A DNA stretch of 64,000 nucleotides from Verrucomicrobiia bacterium (lineage in GTDB: Bacteria; Verrucomicrobiota; Verrucomicrobiia; Palsa-1439). Location: positions 145,449-209,448 of the forward strand of contig JAJVHY010000015.1 of NCBI GenBank assembly GCA_022072455.1. The letters run 5' to 3'. The notes under the pieces are model-generated. The model was not told the DNA's origin. It searched no databases and saw only the letters and a program-made list of their open reading frames with translations. Every line of letters begins with the position of its first letter. The first letter of the stretch is position 1. The position numbers and the translations under genes are program-made. Positions 52,214 to 63,241 of the stretch are shown piece after piece.

Positions 52214-52235
52214 GGTGCGCAATAGCGCACCCTAC
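52214..52235 (-). repeat. REP element 4 (3' of RAYT, inverted)
   Basis: Reverse complement of REP 3. On the minus strand its GTAG supplies the TAG stop (52232-52234) of the URO-D-like gene. Confidence 0.88.
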
Positions 52236-53332
52236 AGGAGTTCCCAAACCTTCTGCATGTAAAACCGGTAATTCGCCAGCGGGGTGCCGTTGGGGATGCG
52301 ATGATCAAGCCCGAACACACAGCCGCCGGATTTCACGAGCGGCGGGATCTTGTATTCCAACTCGGCGACGATTTCTTCGCGGCTCCTTCGCAGGACGTGT
52401 TTGTCGATGCCGCCGATGAATGCGAGCCGGCGGCCGTACTCCTCGCGCAACTTCACGATGTCCATGCCGGCGGTGGGTTCGCAGGGGTAAATCACGTTCA
52501 ACCCCGTTGCCACAAACGCCGGTAAGACGGGCCGCATATCGCCGTCGCTGTCCTGCTTGAACAGTCGCGCGCCACGTTCTTGCGCCACTGCCCACACCCG
52601 CCGGTAATACGGCGCGATGAATTCCTCGACTTGTTTCGGGCCGAGCAACGGCCCGCTGCGCCCGGCCATGTCTTCGTGGACGGCGAGCTGGTCGAGATCT
52701 TCGACGCCTGCGAGCACTCGGACTGCGGTATCGCCGATGGTCTGGAGAATGTCGTGGATGAGTTCCGGTTGTTCGTAGCACGCCAGCGCGAGCGCTTCCT
52801 CGCCCATGAGTTGCCGGGGTTCGTCGAAGCCGCCGGGAATATGGGCGGTCATGACTTTGCCGGGAACAGACGGCTTTTCACCGACGCGCGTCGCGGAAAA
52901 TTCGTAGTGGTGCTTGATGCGCCGCCAATCGTCCATCGTCGTGACTGGGTATGTCGTCGGCAAGGCCAGCGTCGCGGCTTTCTTCGCCATTTCCATCCGC
53001 CGTCCCATGTGGTCGCGGTAGACGAGCTGGTCGTCGCTTTCTTCCAGAATGACCGGCGCGTCGCCTCCGAGCCAGCCGGTGTTGACTGGGAGGTTGGCCT
53101 CTTGGGCATTGCGATACCGGAAGGCGGCGAAGCTGAGTTCGTCAGGAGTCGCGCCTTGGGTTTTCCATTCGTCGCGGAGGCCAAGGAGCGGGCCGAAGAT
53201 TTCGGTGAACAACGGCCGGGAGTTCGCCCGAAACGTCATGTAATCGAGGTATTCTTCCCGGCTGACCACTTCGCCGGCCCGCTGGATGGCCAGATGCGCG
53301 TGGAGCGAGTGGATGTACGCGGCGGCATTCAT
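52232..53332 (-). CDS. Uroporphyrinogen decarboxylase family protein
   Basis: A 366-residue URO-D-superfamily protein, of the group often annotated near corrinoid methyltransferases (MtaA/CmuA-like) rather than haem enzymes. Blocks: LFKQDSDGDMRPVLPAFVAT, LNVIYPCEPTAGMDIVKLRE, LAFIGGIDKHVLRRSREEI and FGLDHRIPNGTPLANYRFYM. The start ATG 53332 overlaps the PhyH stop by ATGA; the longer reading to 53587 lies inside the PhyH gene. Haem URO-D has about 340-350 residues and different N-terminal motifs, so porphyrin activity is unlikely. It forms a two-gene operon with PhyH, controlled probably by the divergent AraC regulator. Confidence 0.85.
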   Translation of the reverse strand: MNAAAYIHSLHAHLAIQRAGEVVSREEYLDYMTFRANSRPLFTEIFGPLLGLRDEWKTQGATPDELSFAAFRYRNAQEANLPVNTGWLGGDAPVILEESDDQLVYRDHMGRRMEMAKKAATLALPTTYPVTTMDDWRRIKHHYEFSATRVGEKPSVPGKVMTAHIPGGFDEPRQLMGEEALALACYEQPELIHDILQTIGDTAVRVLAGVEDLDQLAVHEDMAGRSGPLLGPKQVEEFIAPYYRRVWAVAQERGARLFKQDSDGDMRPVLPAFVATGLNVIYPCEPTAGMDIVKLREEYGRRLAFIGGIDKHVLRRSREEIVAELEYKIPPLVKSGGCVFGLDHRIPNGTPLANYRFYMQKVWELL

Positions 53333-54189
53333 GATTTGCTCGAAGTGATGGCCGCACAAGACGCCGGGGTGCCGTCGGGTTCGGCGTAGACTTTGTCGTA
53401 CTCGTCCTGGGTGACGATCTGACTTGTGGCGCTCCGGTAATGAAACTGTAACGCGCGGCGGCGAAGCGGGGATGAGTTGGGTGGCGTTTGGTGGGGAAGC
53501 ATACCGGCGAAGAACATCGCCCCGCCCGCCGGCAATTCCACGGGCACAGCGCGCTGGGGATTCAGCCGGTCGGGCATGATCTCGCAATCGGTGCCGTGAT
53601 AATGCTTGCGCGGGCCGACTTTGTGTTCGCCGACGAGCACATGCATGCAGCCGTTTTCCACCAGCGCGTCATCGAGGGCGATCCAGACGCCGAGGACGGC
53701 TTCGAGCGGGGTGACGGCAAAATAGGCGTTGTCCTGATGCCACGGTTTCTCGGTGCCGATAAACGGTGGTTTGACCAGCGCCATGTCTTGAAACCGAATC
53801 GGGTCCGCGCCCAGCAACGATTCGACGACGCCGCGGATCCGCGGGTGGTTCGTCGCCAGCGTCTCAAAGAACGGACTGACCTCGCAGTACCACATCAGCT
53901 TGCGGACGCGTAATTCGAGCTCGGCGTCGGACTGGGTGTGAATATCAATTCCCTGTTGGCTTGGTTCGAACTGGACGAAGAAGCGGCTGCTCTTCGACTG
54001 GGCGTTGCGGCCGGCCTTGAACGAGAAGTCGGCGTCGCGCACGCTGCGCTGGACGAGTTCGCTCAAGGTGGCGCAAGCGGTCGCCACTTCGGATGAACTG
54101 AGGACATCGGTAAACGCCAGAAAACCGTCGCGCTGGAATTGATCGCGTTCGGGTTGCGTCAACGTCGTCGGGCAGGCCGGGAATTTCAT
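53329..54189 (-). CDS. Phytanoyl-CoA dioxygenase (PhyH) family protein
   Basis: A 286-residue Fe(II)/2-oxoglutarate oxygenase. Metal ligands are visible as H151-x-D153 (EKPWHQDNAYF) and H233 (GMLPHQTPPNSS), with Arg243/244 in the place that holds 2-oxoglutarate (SPLRRRALQFHYR). FQDMALVKPPFIG precedes the metal motif as in the family. The ATG at 54189 (MKFPACPTTL) is preferred; an upstream ATG at 54225 would overlap the divergent regulator start. PhyH proteins of this group are abundant in PVC bacteria and act on unknown small hydroxylatable substrates. It is divergent to the AraC gene, with 35 bases between starts. Confidence 0.9.
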   Translation of the reverse strand: MKFPACPTTLTQPERDQFQRDGFLAFTDVLSSSEVATACATLSELVQRSVRDADFSFKAGRNAQSKSSRFFVQFEPSQQGIDIHTQSDAELELRVRKLMWYCEVSPFFETLATNHPRIRGVVESLLGADPIRFQDMALVKPPFIGTEKPWHQDNAYFAVTPLEAVLGVWIALDDALVENGCMHVLVGEHKVGPRKHYHGTDCEIMPDRLNPQRAVPVELPAGGAMFFAGMLPHQTPPNSSPLRRRALQFHYRSATSQIVTQDEYDKVYAEPDGTPASCAAITSSKS

Positions 54190-54224
54190 GGCCGATAATT
54201 TGCACAGGTCGGGCGATTTCGACA

Positions 54225-55013
54225 ATGGACAGGCTCGGCAAACTTTTGTACTTATGGCGCATGCGCCTGCCGGAGGTGAAGATCAATCTGCCGCCGCAAA
54301 TCTATCGGTGCGAAGCCGGTTGGAGTTGGAGTCCGCCGCCATTGACTGATCATGACCTGTGGTACGTTCTCGACGGAGTCGGGCAGTTGGAATTGGATGG
54401 GGTGATGTATCCGGTCGGCCCGCACACCTGTTTCGTTTTCCAGCCCGGCGCACAGATCAAAGCCCGGCATGATCCGCGGCACCGCTTGCGCGTCTTTGCG
54501 GTGCACTTCGATTGCCGGGAGTTTGAGTTGCCGGTGCGTGGGGTGACGGTGCGCGACGCAGTTTTTTTCGCGGCATTGGCGCGGCGGTGTGAGGCGAGTT
54601 ACCGGAGCGGGACGGCGCGGAGCCGGGAGCAGAGCGCGGCAATTGTGGCGCAGATGTTGTTGCACTTATGTGCGGAAGCCGAGGAGCCGGTAACGGTGGC
54701 TGAGGATTTACGGATCAGTGAGGCGGTGGAGTTGGTTCGAGAGGATCCCGGGCACCGGTGGACGGTAACAGAGTTGGCGCAGCGGGCGGGGTTGTCCCGG
54801 TCGCAGTTCGCGCGGCGGTTCGCAGCCGCGACTGGCTTGGCGCCAGAGCCGTTTCTGATTCAGGCGCGGATTGAGCGGGCGAAGCAGTTGTTGCGGGAAA
54901 CGGAAATGTCCATCGGCCAAATCGCGGATTCGCTCGGGTACCGTGATGTGTTCTATTTCAGCCGGCAATACCGACAGGTGACCGGGCAGACGGCGTCGGC
55001 TTTCCGAAAATGA
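54225..55013 (+). CDS. AraC family transcriptional regulator
   Basis: A 262-residue AraC/XylS regulator. The N-terminal cupin sensor (CEAGWSWSPPPLTDHDLWYV, GVMYPVGPHTCFVFQPGAQI) is followed by two HTHs: WTVTELAQRAGLSRSQFARR and MSIGQIADSLGYRDVFYFSR, then QYRQVTGQTASAFRK, the usual C-terminal signature. It is transcribed away from the PhyH/URO-D operon and probably controls it. The ATG at 54225 is the earliest; an in-frame ATG at 54261 (MRLPEVKIN) is also credible. A strong bidirectional terminator follows. Confidence 0.9.
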   Translation: MDRLGKLLYLWRMRLPEVKINLPPQIYRCEAGWSWSPPPLTDHDLWYVLDGVGQLELDGVMYPVGPHTCFVFQPGAQIKARHDPRHRLRVFAVHFDCREFELPVRGVTVRDAVFFAALARRCEASYRSGTARSREQSAAIVAQMLLHLCAEAEEPVTVAEDLRISEAVELVREDPGHRWTVTELAQRAGLSRSQFARRFAAATGLAPEPFLIQARIERAKQLLRETEMSIGQIADSLGYRDVFYFSRQYRQVTGQTASAFRK

Positions 55014-55046
55014 AACAGGGGCGCGGTTGTTGCCGCGCCCCTGTTT
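55013..55046. terminator. Bidirectional terminator between AraC gene and katG
   Basis: A perfect 14-bp stem AAACAGGGGCGCGG / CCGCGCCCCTGTTT with a TTGTTG loop. T runs exist on both sides, and the flanking genes converge, so it can end both transcripts. Confidence 0.85.
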
Positions 55047-55060
55047 GTGAACTGAACCGG

Positions 55061-57277
<2,217 letters not shown>

Positions 57278-57355
57278 TCAAGCCTGAAAACGCGGGATTG
57301 ACCGGCGCACTGCCGGTTCGTTAGGCTGCCGGTATTCTTAATGGGAGGCTACTCA

Positions 57356-58066
57356 ATGAAACTCGGAACGCGAGCCACGGCGGAATTCATCGGAACGTTT
57401 TGGTTGGTGCTGGGCGGTTGCGGTAGCGCGGTCTTGGCCGCGGCATTTCCCGGTGTGGGAATTGGATTGTTGGGTGTGTCGTTTGCGTTTGGGCTGACGG
57501 TGCTGACAATGGCGTATGCGATCGGGCACATCTCCGGTTGCCATTTGAACCCGGCCGTCTCCATTGGTTTGACCGTGGCGGGACGTTTCCCTGCGCGCGA
57601 GTTGGTTTCCTATATTGTCGCGCAAGTTTTTGGAGCCGTCGTCGCGGCCGGTATTCTCTACATCATCGCCAGCGGACAGAGCGGATTCAGTCTTAGCGGT
57701 GGGTTTGCGGCGAACGGATTCGGCGAACACTCCCCCGGTCAATATTCCATGGTGGCCGGGTTCGTGACCGAAGTGGTGATGACCTTCATGTTTTTGATCA
57801 TCATCCTCGGGGCGACTGACCGGCGCGCGCCGGCGGGGTTTGCGCCGATTGCGATTGGATTGGGGCTGACGCTCATTCACCTCATCAGCATTCCGGTAAC
57901 TAATACCTCTGTAAATCCGGCGCGGAGTACCGGTCAGGCATTGTTTGTCGGCGGCTGGGCGATCAAACAACTCTGGCTGTTCTGGTTCGCGCCGCTGCTG
58001 GGCGCGGCGCTGGCTGGGTTGATTCACCGGGTGCTGTTGGCCGGCGAAGACACAGGCAAGAGTTAA
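57356..58066 (+). CDS. aqpZ: Aquaporin Z
   Basis: A 236-residue MIP channel with six TMs and two half-helices. Both NPA boxes are present: [10 protein letters not shown] and [10 protein letters not shown]. The Arg after the second NPA (selectivity filter) is kept, and the His/Cys pattern around the first box matches water-selective AqpZ rather than glycerol facilitators. The start ATG 57356 has GGGAGG 9 bases upstream; ATG 57341 contains that site and is rejected. It is divergent from katG, and AqpZ proteins may also pass peroxide, but a shared role is only a guess. The ATP-cone kinase gene follows 4 bases later. Confidence 0.95.
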   Translation: MKLGTRATAEFIGTFWLVLGGCGSAVLAAAFPGVGIGLLGVSFAFGLTVLTMAYAIGHISGCHLNPAVSIGLTVAGRFPARELVSYIVAQVFGAVVAAGILYIIASGQSGFSLSGGFAANGFGEHSPGQYSMVAGFVTEVVMTFMFLIIILGATDRRAPAGFAPIAIGLGLTLIHLISIPVTNTSVNPARSTGQALFVGGWAIKQLWLFWFAPLLGAALAGLIHRVLLAGEDTGKS

Positions 58067-58070
58067 TCCC

Positions 58071-59525
58071 ATGCCAGTCCAGAACCGCATCATCAAGGCG
58101 CAGAAGCGGAATCGGGCGCTCGTCACGTTCGATGAAAAACACATCTTCCACGCCATCATGCGCGCGGCGGAATCCATCGGTGGGCTGTCCCAAGATTATC
58201 TGCCCGGCATCAATGACAAACTCTTCGACGCCTACGCCCTCGAAGAAAAAGTCGGGGAGTTTCTCGCCGACGCCGTCGTCATCTGCCTGAACGCCGACCC
58301 GCATCACCTCATCGCCAACTTCCCGCCGACCATCGAGACGATTCAGGATTTGGTCATCCACGTCCTCCGCAGTTACGGCTTTCAGAATACCGCCGACGCG
58401 TACGAATGTTACCGGTGGGGGCGGCATTGGCTGCGGGAAGGCGCGATCAACGACGCGCAATTCGTCGGCAACGGTTTTCCGCGCAAACGCATGGACAAGA
58501 CTCTCGAATGGAACCGGCAACGCGGTTGTGACACCGTCGCCGGCCTCAACGAGATCGTCCGCGCCGGCAAGATCAAACAACTCGTGGACGATTCCCTCGC
58601 CGTCTACGAAGCCTCGCTCGACGAAGCCGCGAAGAAAGTCATGACGCGCCTGAATGCCGGCGACAAGATCCGGTTATTCTGGGTGAGCGGCCCGAGTTCC
58701 TCCGGCAAGACCACGACGACGGTCAAGCTGACCGAGCGTTTGCAGAAACAGGGACTTCGGTTCCTGATGATGAACCTCGACGATTATTTCTGGGCGCTCA
58801 TCGAACATCCAACCGACTGGATCAACGACCGCAATTTTGAAACGCCCGAAGCGCTCGACATCCAGTTGCTCAACCAACACATCAAAGACCTCCTCGCCGG
58901 CAAGACGATTGAAAAGCCGGTCTACAGTTTCAAGGAAGGCCGGCGCACCGCCTCGAAGCCGGTCAAACTCGAACCTGACCAGATTCTGCTCCTCGACTGT
59001 CTCCACGGATTTTACCCGCCGATTACCGAAGGCATCGACCCGAGCGCGCAATTTCGCGTCTACATTGAGACGCTCAACGTCCTCTACGAAGGCGACGGCA
59101 GCACAAAACGCCTGACGAAATTCCCCGATGTCCGTCTCATCCGCCGGATGCTCCGCGACGTGCAACACCGGAATCACAGTCCGCTCTCGACGATGCTGCA
59201 CTGGCACTACGTCCGGTGGGGCGAACTGTTTTCAATCATTCCGCTCATGGGGCAGGCGGATCACGTCGTCAACGGCGGGTTGCCGTTCGACTTACCGGTG
59301 TTGAAGCCGTACTTCATCGGCCCCGGCGGCCACCTGCCGACGCCGGAAGCGGTGGATCAATACCGGGGTTTCCTCGATGCGCAGATCCGGTATCGCCGCG
59401 TCAAATCGCTGCTCGAATCAGTCGAAGGTCTAACCAAAGAACAAATCGCCGCCGTCATTCCCGGCGAAGCTGTCATCCGCGAGTTCATCGGCGGTTCGAC
59501 CGTGAAGATTCCTCACAACGAGTGA
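58071..59525 (+). CDS. ATP-cone plus uridine-kinase/phosphoribulokinase-like protein
   Basis: A 484-residue protein. Residues about 1-95 look like an ATP-cone (RALVTFDEKHIFHAIMRAAE, FPPTIETIQDLVIHVLRSYG), the allosteric nucleotide sensor of ribonucleotide reductases. Residues about 195-420 form a uridine-kinase/PRK P-loop domain: Walker A VSGPSSSGKTTTTVKL, FLMMNLDDYFWALIEHPTDW and LLDCLHGFYPPI. The pairing of ATP-cone and uridine-kinase-like domains is known in some environmental bacteria, but the substrate is undefined. It is coupled to the Ppx/GppA gene by a TGATG overlap. Confidence 0.85.
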   Translation: MPVQNRIIKAQKRNRALVTFDEKHIFHAIMRAAESIGGLSQDYLPGINDKLFDAYALEEKVGEFLADAVVICLNADPHHLIANFPPTIETIQDLVIHVLRSYGFQNTADAYECYRWGRHWLREGAINDAQFVGNGFPRKRMDKTLEWNRQRGCDTVAGLNEIVRAGKIKQLVDDSLAVYEASLDEAAKKVMTRLNAGDKIRLFWVSGPSSSGKTTTTVKLTERLQKQGLRFLMMNLDDYFWALIEHPTDWINDRNFETPEALDIQLLNQHIKDLLAGKTIEKPVYSFKEGRRTASKPVKLEPDQILLLDCLHGFYPPITEGIDPSAQFRVYIETLNVLYEGDGSTKRLTKFPDVRLIRRMLRDVQHRNHSPLSTMLHWHYVRWGELFSIIPLMGQADHVVNGGLPFDLPVLKPYFIGPGGHLPTPEAVDQYRGFLDAQIRYRRVKSLLESVEGLTKEQIAAVIPGEAVIREFIGGSTVKIPHNE

Positions 59526-60382
59526 TGAAGAAGCACCGTCGCGCCGTCATTGATATCGGCACCAATACCGTCAAGCTCTTCATCGCCGACGTTCACGACG
59601 GGCAGGTAGTGCCGGTGGTGGCGAAAGACAAGACCACGCGACTTGGGGAAGGGGTGCACGCCACCCGGCAACTCGCCGCGCCGGCCATCGCCCGCACCGT
59701 TCAGACCATTGCCGATTACATGGCCGATGCCCGAGAACATGCGGTCGCCGGTATCTGCGGGATTACAACCAGTGCCGTCCGCGACGCGGCCAATCAGCAG
59801 GAGTTTCTCGACGCCGTCCGCCGGCAATGCGGGCTGGAAGTGAAAGTCATCAGCGGCGACCGGGAGGCGGAGTTGATTTTCCGCGGGGTGTGCAGCGACC
59901 CGGCGGTGGGGACAAGCCGGTTGCTCGTGATGGATGTTGGCGGCGGGAGCGTCGAGTTCATCCAGGGCGCGGCTGGGCAGATTGAGCGGCACCTGAGTTT
60001 GCCGCTCGGCGCGGTGCGGATGACGGAGCGGTTTGGCGAGGACTTCCCGGCGCTCGCGCAATTCTTGCGGACGACTTACCGGACGGCGCTCCGGGATTAC
60101 CGGGCGGCGGGACGGAAGTTCATCGCGACCGGGGGCGCGAATCTCACGTTGGTCAGGATTGCCCAAGTGCGGACGTTCGACGAAGTGCTGGCGCTCGTGG
60201 CGCGGTTGCAGGCGCTGACTTTGGCGGAACGCCGGCAAGTGCCCGGCCTGCCGGTCGACCGCGCGGACATCATCGTGGCCGGTGGGGCGGCCTTGGCGTT
60301 TGCCATGGAAGCGGTGGGCGCGTATGAGTTGACGGTGAGCACACGCAATCTTCGCTACGGGGCGCTGTTGGAAATTCCATGA
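59525..60382 (+). CDS. Ppx/GppA phosphatase family protein
   Basis: A 285-residue member of the exopolyphosphatase/guanosine pentaphosphatase family. Phosphate loops: AVIDIGTNTVKLFIADV near the N terminus and LLVMDVGGGSVEFIQG near residue 140; SAVRDAANQQEFLDAVRRQ and GDREAELIFRGV are typical. Only the two-domain actin-like core is present, without the C-terminal HD domain of long Ppx proteins, so (p)ppGpp or short-chain polyP could be substrates. The start is the ATG at 59525 overlapping the upstream stop (TGATG); its stop overlaps the MlaE start. Confidence 0.9.
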   Translation: MKKHRRAVIDIGTNTVKLFIADVHDGQVVPVVAKDKTTRLGEGVHATRQLAAPAIARTVQTIADYMADAREHAVAGICGITTSAVRDAANQQEFLDAVRRQCGLEVKVISGDREAELIFRGVCSDPAVGTSRLLVMDVGGGSVEFIQGAAGQIERHLSLPLGAVRMTERFGEDFPALAQFLRTTYRTALRDYRAAGRKFIATGGANLTLVRIAQVRTFDEVLALVARLQALTLAERRQVPGLPVDRADIIVAGGAALAFAMEAVGAYELTVSTRNLRYGALLEIP

Positions 60383-61122
60383 CAACCTGGGTGGATCATC
60401 TCGGTGAACTGGCGATTCGCGCGCCGGCTGGGTTGCGGCGGCGGGCCCGGTTTGCGCGGGCGGCGGTGCTGGCGGCGGTGCGGGCCCCGCGCGCGGCGAC
60501 GCGCCGGGAAGTCGCGCGGGCTGGGCTCCGGCAATTGCCGCTGACCGGGTTGGTGGGGTTGGCCTTGGGGGTGTTGGTGGTGGGGCAGGCGGTGGCGTTG
60601 CTCCGGCAAGTGAGCGCGCATCAATATATCGGGACCGTCATGGTGACGGTGGTGTTGCGGGAGTTGGGGCCGTTGCTGGTGGCGTTTCTCGTGGCGGCCC
60701 GGTCGGGGCCGGCGTTGGTGGTGGAATTGGGGACGCATGAGACGCAAGAGCATTGGCTCCGGGAATTGGTCGGACCACGGGTGCGGGCGTTGGCGGTGAC
60801 GGTGCCGTGTCTGACGATCTACTTGATCGCGATTGCGCTGGGGAGCGGGTATCTGGTGGCGTTTCTGCAGGGGGTGCCGTTGCGGTGGCAGGTTTATACC
60901 GGGCAGTTGGCGAACGCGGTGCATTGGCTGGATTTTGGGTTGATCGGGTTGAAGGCGATTTTGTTTGGGGTGGTCATTGGCGTGGTGAGTTGTTATCACG
61001 GCTGGGTGCAAACGTTGCGGATTGAGGAGTTGCCGGGAGCCACGACGCGCGCGGTGGTCGAGAGCATGGCGCTGTGCGTCCTGCTGGATGTGGTGTTTCT
61101 GGTGGGGTATTTCGGCCGATGA
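60379..61122 (+). CDS. MlaE-type ABC transporter permease
   Basis: A 247-residue permease of the MlaE/YrbE family, which moves phospholipids or other lipids between membranes with MCE proteins. Blocks: LTGLVGLALGVLVVGQAVAL, LRELGPLLVAFLVAARSGPA (the MlaE signature region with the usual Glu-Leu-Gly-Pro), LVVELGTHETQEHWLRELV and VFGVVIGVVSCYHGW-like final TM. The start overlaps the Ppx stop by ATGA and the stop overlaps the MCE gene. No MlaF ATPase gene follows, so that subunit must be encoded elsewhere. Confidence 0.9.
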   Translation: MTTWVDHLGELAIRAPAGLRRRARFARAAVLAAVRAPRAATRREVARAGLRQLPLTGLVGLALGVLVVGQAVALLRQVSAHQYIGTVMVTVVLRELGPLLVAFLVAARSGPALVVELGTHETQEHWLRELVGPRVRALAVTVPCLTIYLIAIALGSGYLVAFLQGVPLRWQVYTGQLANAVHWLDFGLIGLKAILFGVVIGVVSCYHGWVQTLRIEELPGATTRAVVESMALCVLLDVVFLVGYFGR

Positions 61123-62081
61123 ATGCGCCGGCACCAGAACGCGGGGAACGCTGGGTCGGCGTGTTTGTCGTCGGCGCGCTGCTGCTGTTGGTGGCCGGGT
61201 TTGCGTATTACCTCTATCACACGGCCGAACGGCGGGGCTGGCTGGTGCCGCGGTGTCCGTACTACACGTTTGTGCAGAGTGCGGAAGGGCTGGAAGTGGG
61301 CGAGCCGGTGAAGATGATGGGGTTCGAGATCGGCGCGATTACTTCCATCGAGGCCGAACCGCCGGGCGCGTACTACAACGTCTTCGTCGGCATCGAAATC
61401 AAGCGGCCGTATTACGGCTATATCTGGGCCGACTCGAAAATCAAGGTGGCCAACGTCGGGTTGCTGGGCCGGCAACTGGAAATCTCCAAAGGCGTGACCG
61501 GGTTGCCGACCGTCAAAGACTTTAATGACCGGCCGAGCGAAGTGCTGGTGAACGGCAAGATGGTTTCACTGGCCGAAGCCCCGAAGGGCGTGTTCCTGCT
61601 GCCGGAGGAATCACCGAGTGTCACCGAACGCGCCGAGAAATTGCTGGGCCAGGTCGAAGGCGCGTTGCCGAACATCGTCGCGTTGACCAACCAATTGAAC
61701 GACGTCTTCGCGAACGCCAACGGGCTGCTCACCAACAGCAGCGCCGTGATGCTCACGCTCGACCGCACCGTGGCGCAACTCGATCCGGTCATCAGCAATG
61801 CCACCGTGATTACCGGCAATCTGACCGGGCCGACGGCGGCGTTGGAAGGGCAGATCGCCATGTTGGTGCTTGGTTTGAATGAGACGTTGCTCAACCTGGC
61901 CGCCATCACCAGCAACTTGAATGTCCAGGTCCAATCCAACGACCAGATGCTCAGCGAGATTTCCACGCTCGTCACCAATTCCGACGATCTCGTGCAAGGC
62001 TTGAAACGCCACTGGCTGCTGCGGGGCGCGTTTAAGTCCAAAACCACCACGACCAATGCCCCAGCACCCCGCGTCAAATGA
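61119..62081 (+). CDS. MCE/MlaD domain lipid-transport protein
   Basis: A 320-residue MCE protein with one N-terminal TM (WVGVFVVGALLLLVAGFAYY) and one MCE domain (SAEGLEVGEPVKMMGFEIGA to SKIKVANVGLLGRQLEISKG). The rest is a long helical region rich in Asn/Leu/Thr (NIVALTNQLNDVFANANGLL, NLTGPTAALEGQIAMLVLGL) that can form the periplasmic tube or needle of MCE assemblies. It is coupled by ATGA to the MlaE permease and by ATGA to the following oxidoreductase gene. The protein should sit in the inner membrane facing the periplasm. Confidence 0.9.
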   Translation: MNAPAPERGERWVGVFVVGALLLLVAGFAYYLYHTAERRGWLVPRCPYYTFVQSAEGLEVGEPVKMMGFEIGAITSIEAEPPGAYYNVFVGIEIKRPYYGYIWADSKIKVANVGLLGRQLEISKGVTGLPTVKDFNDRPSEVLVNGKMVSLAEAPKGVFLLPEESPSVTERAEKLLGQVEGALPNIVALTNQLNDVFANANGLLTNSSAVMLTLDRTVAQLDPVISNATVITGNLTGPTAALEGQIAMLVLGLNETLLNLAAITSNLNVQVQSNDQMLSEISTLVTNSDDLVQGLKRHWLLRGAFKSKTTTTNAPAPRVK

Positions 62082-63241
62082 AACGCCCCCTCAACTTCGC
62101 TGTCGTCGGCTGCGGGATGTTCGCGCAGTCGTTCCACCTCCCGAACATCAACCGCTCCGCCAAGGCCAAACTTCACGTCTGTTGCGCCCGGTCCGACGCG
62201 ACGCTCAATCTTGTGCGCGACAAATTCAAACCGGTCCGCATCACCAAAGACTACCGGGCCGCCATCGCCGATCCTGCAGTGGACGTGATCTGTCTCTCAA
62301 CCACCGAAAAAATCCGGTTGGAAGTCATCGAAATCGCCGCCGAATTCAAGAAGCCGGTCTACTGCGAAAAACCGCTCGCCCGGACGCTGGCCGAAATGTA
62401 CGAGATCCGCAAAGTCGTCCAACAATCCGGTATCCCGTTCTGCGTCGGCCATAACCGGCGCAGTTCGCCGGCTATGGTCGCCGCCCAGAAAATCTTCCGG
62501 CAACACATGGCGAATCCCAAGCCGTGCCTCTGGCGGTTCGACCGCGAAGGCAAAGACCGCCCGGTTCTTGCAGAAGACGGCGTCGCCGGCATGTCGGTGC
62601 GGATCAACGACGATTGGTGGAGTTGGAAAGGGTGGGTGTTCGACAAGGAACAAGCCCCGCACGGCGCGATGCTGTTTGAGATGACGCATTTCACCGATGT
62701 CTGCAACTGGTTTCTCGCCAGCGAGCCGGTGGAAGTTATCGCGTTGGAAAACGGCATGCTCAATCACGGCATCGTGATCCGGTACGCCGGCGGCGAAATG
62801 GCCACCATCAGCATGAGCGCCAACGGCACCTTTGGCTACCCCAAGGAACTCTACGAAGTCTTCGGCAATGGTGCCGCCGTCGTGGTGGATCACATGCTGG
62901 AAATTCGCACCGCCGGCATTGAAGGCGTACCGGCACGCCAGACCTTTCCGATGATTCGCGACGAGTTCCCCGGTATTGGCCCCGAACTGGGTTTGAGTGG
63001 CTGGCTCAAGAAGCGCGCCGCCGCCTGTCAGGAAGCCGTCGAAAAAAACAACACCGCTCTCGTCCTCCGCCCCGAACCCGACAAAGGCTGGGCGCATCAA
63101 CTCGACGCATTCGTGGATGAAATCAACGGCGAAGGCCCCCAAGTCTGCGGCGTCGACGACGCCATCCGCGCCACACGGATTGCGTTTGCCGCGATCAAGT
63201 CCTCCCACAAGCGGCGCGTCGTGCCGGTGGCAGAAGTCTGA
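62078..63241 (+). CDS. Gfo/Idh/MocA family oxidoreductase
   Basis: A 387-residue NAD(P)-dependent oxidoreductase. The N-terminal Rossmann fold begins FAVVGCGMFAQSFHLPNINR, followed by VDVICLSTTEKIRLEVIEIA and the diagnostic EKP motif in PVYCEKPLARTLAEM. The C-terminal alpha/beta domain binds the sugar (DWWSWKGWVFDKEQAPHGAM, EMTHFTDVCNWFLASEPVEV). Members act on sugars, inositols or glycosides; the exact substrate cannot be told. The family is strongly expanded in PVC bacteria. The ATGA overlap with the MCE gene puts it in the same transcript, although a functional link to lipid transport is not obvious. Confidence 0.92.
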   Translation: MKRPLNFAVVGCGMFAQSFHLPNINRSAKAKLHVCCARSDATLNLVRDKFKPVRITKDYRAAIADPAVDVICLSTTEKIRLEVIEIAAEFKKPVYCEKPLARTLAEMYEIRKVVQQSGIPFCVGHNRRSSPAMVAAQKIFRQHMANPKPCLWRFDREGKDRPVLAEDGVAGMSVRINDDWWSWKGWVFDKEQAPHGAMLFEMTHFTDVCNWFLASEPVEVIALENGMLNHGIVIRYAGGEMATISMSANGTFGYPKELYEVFGNGAAVVVDHMLEIRTAGIEGVPARQTFPMIRDEFPGIGPELGLSGWLKKRAAACQEAVEKNNTALVLRPEPDKGWAHQLDAFVDEINGEGPQVCGVDDAIRATRIAFAAIKSSHKRRVVPVAEV

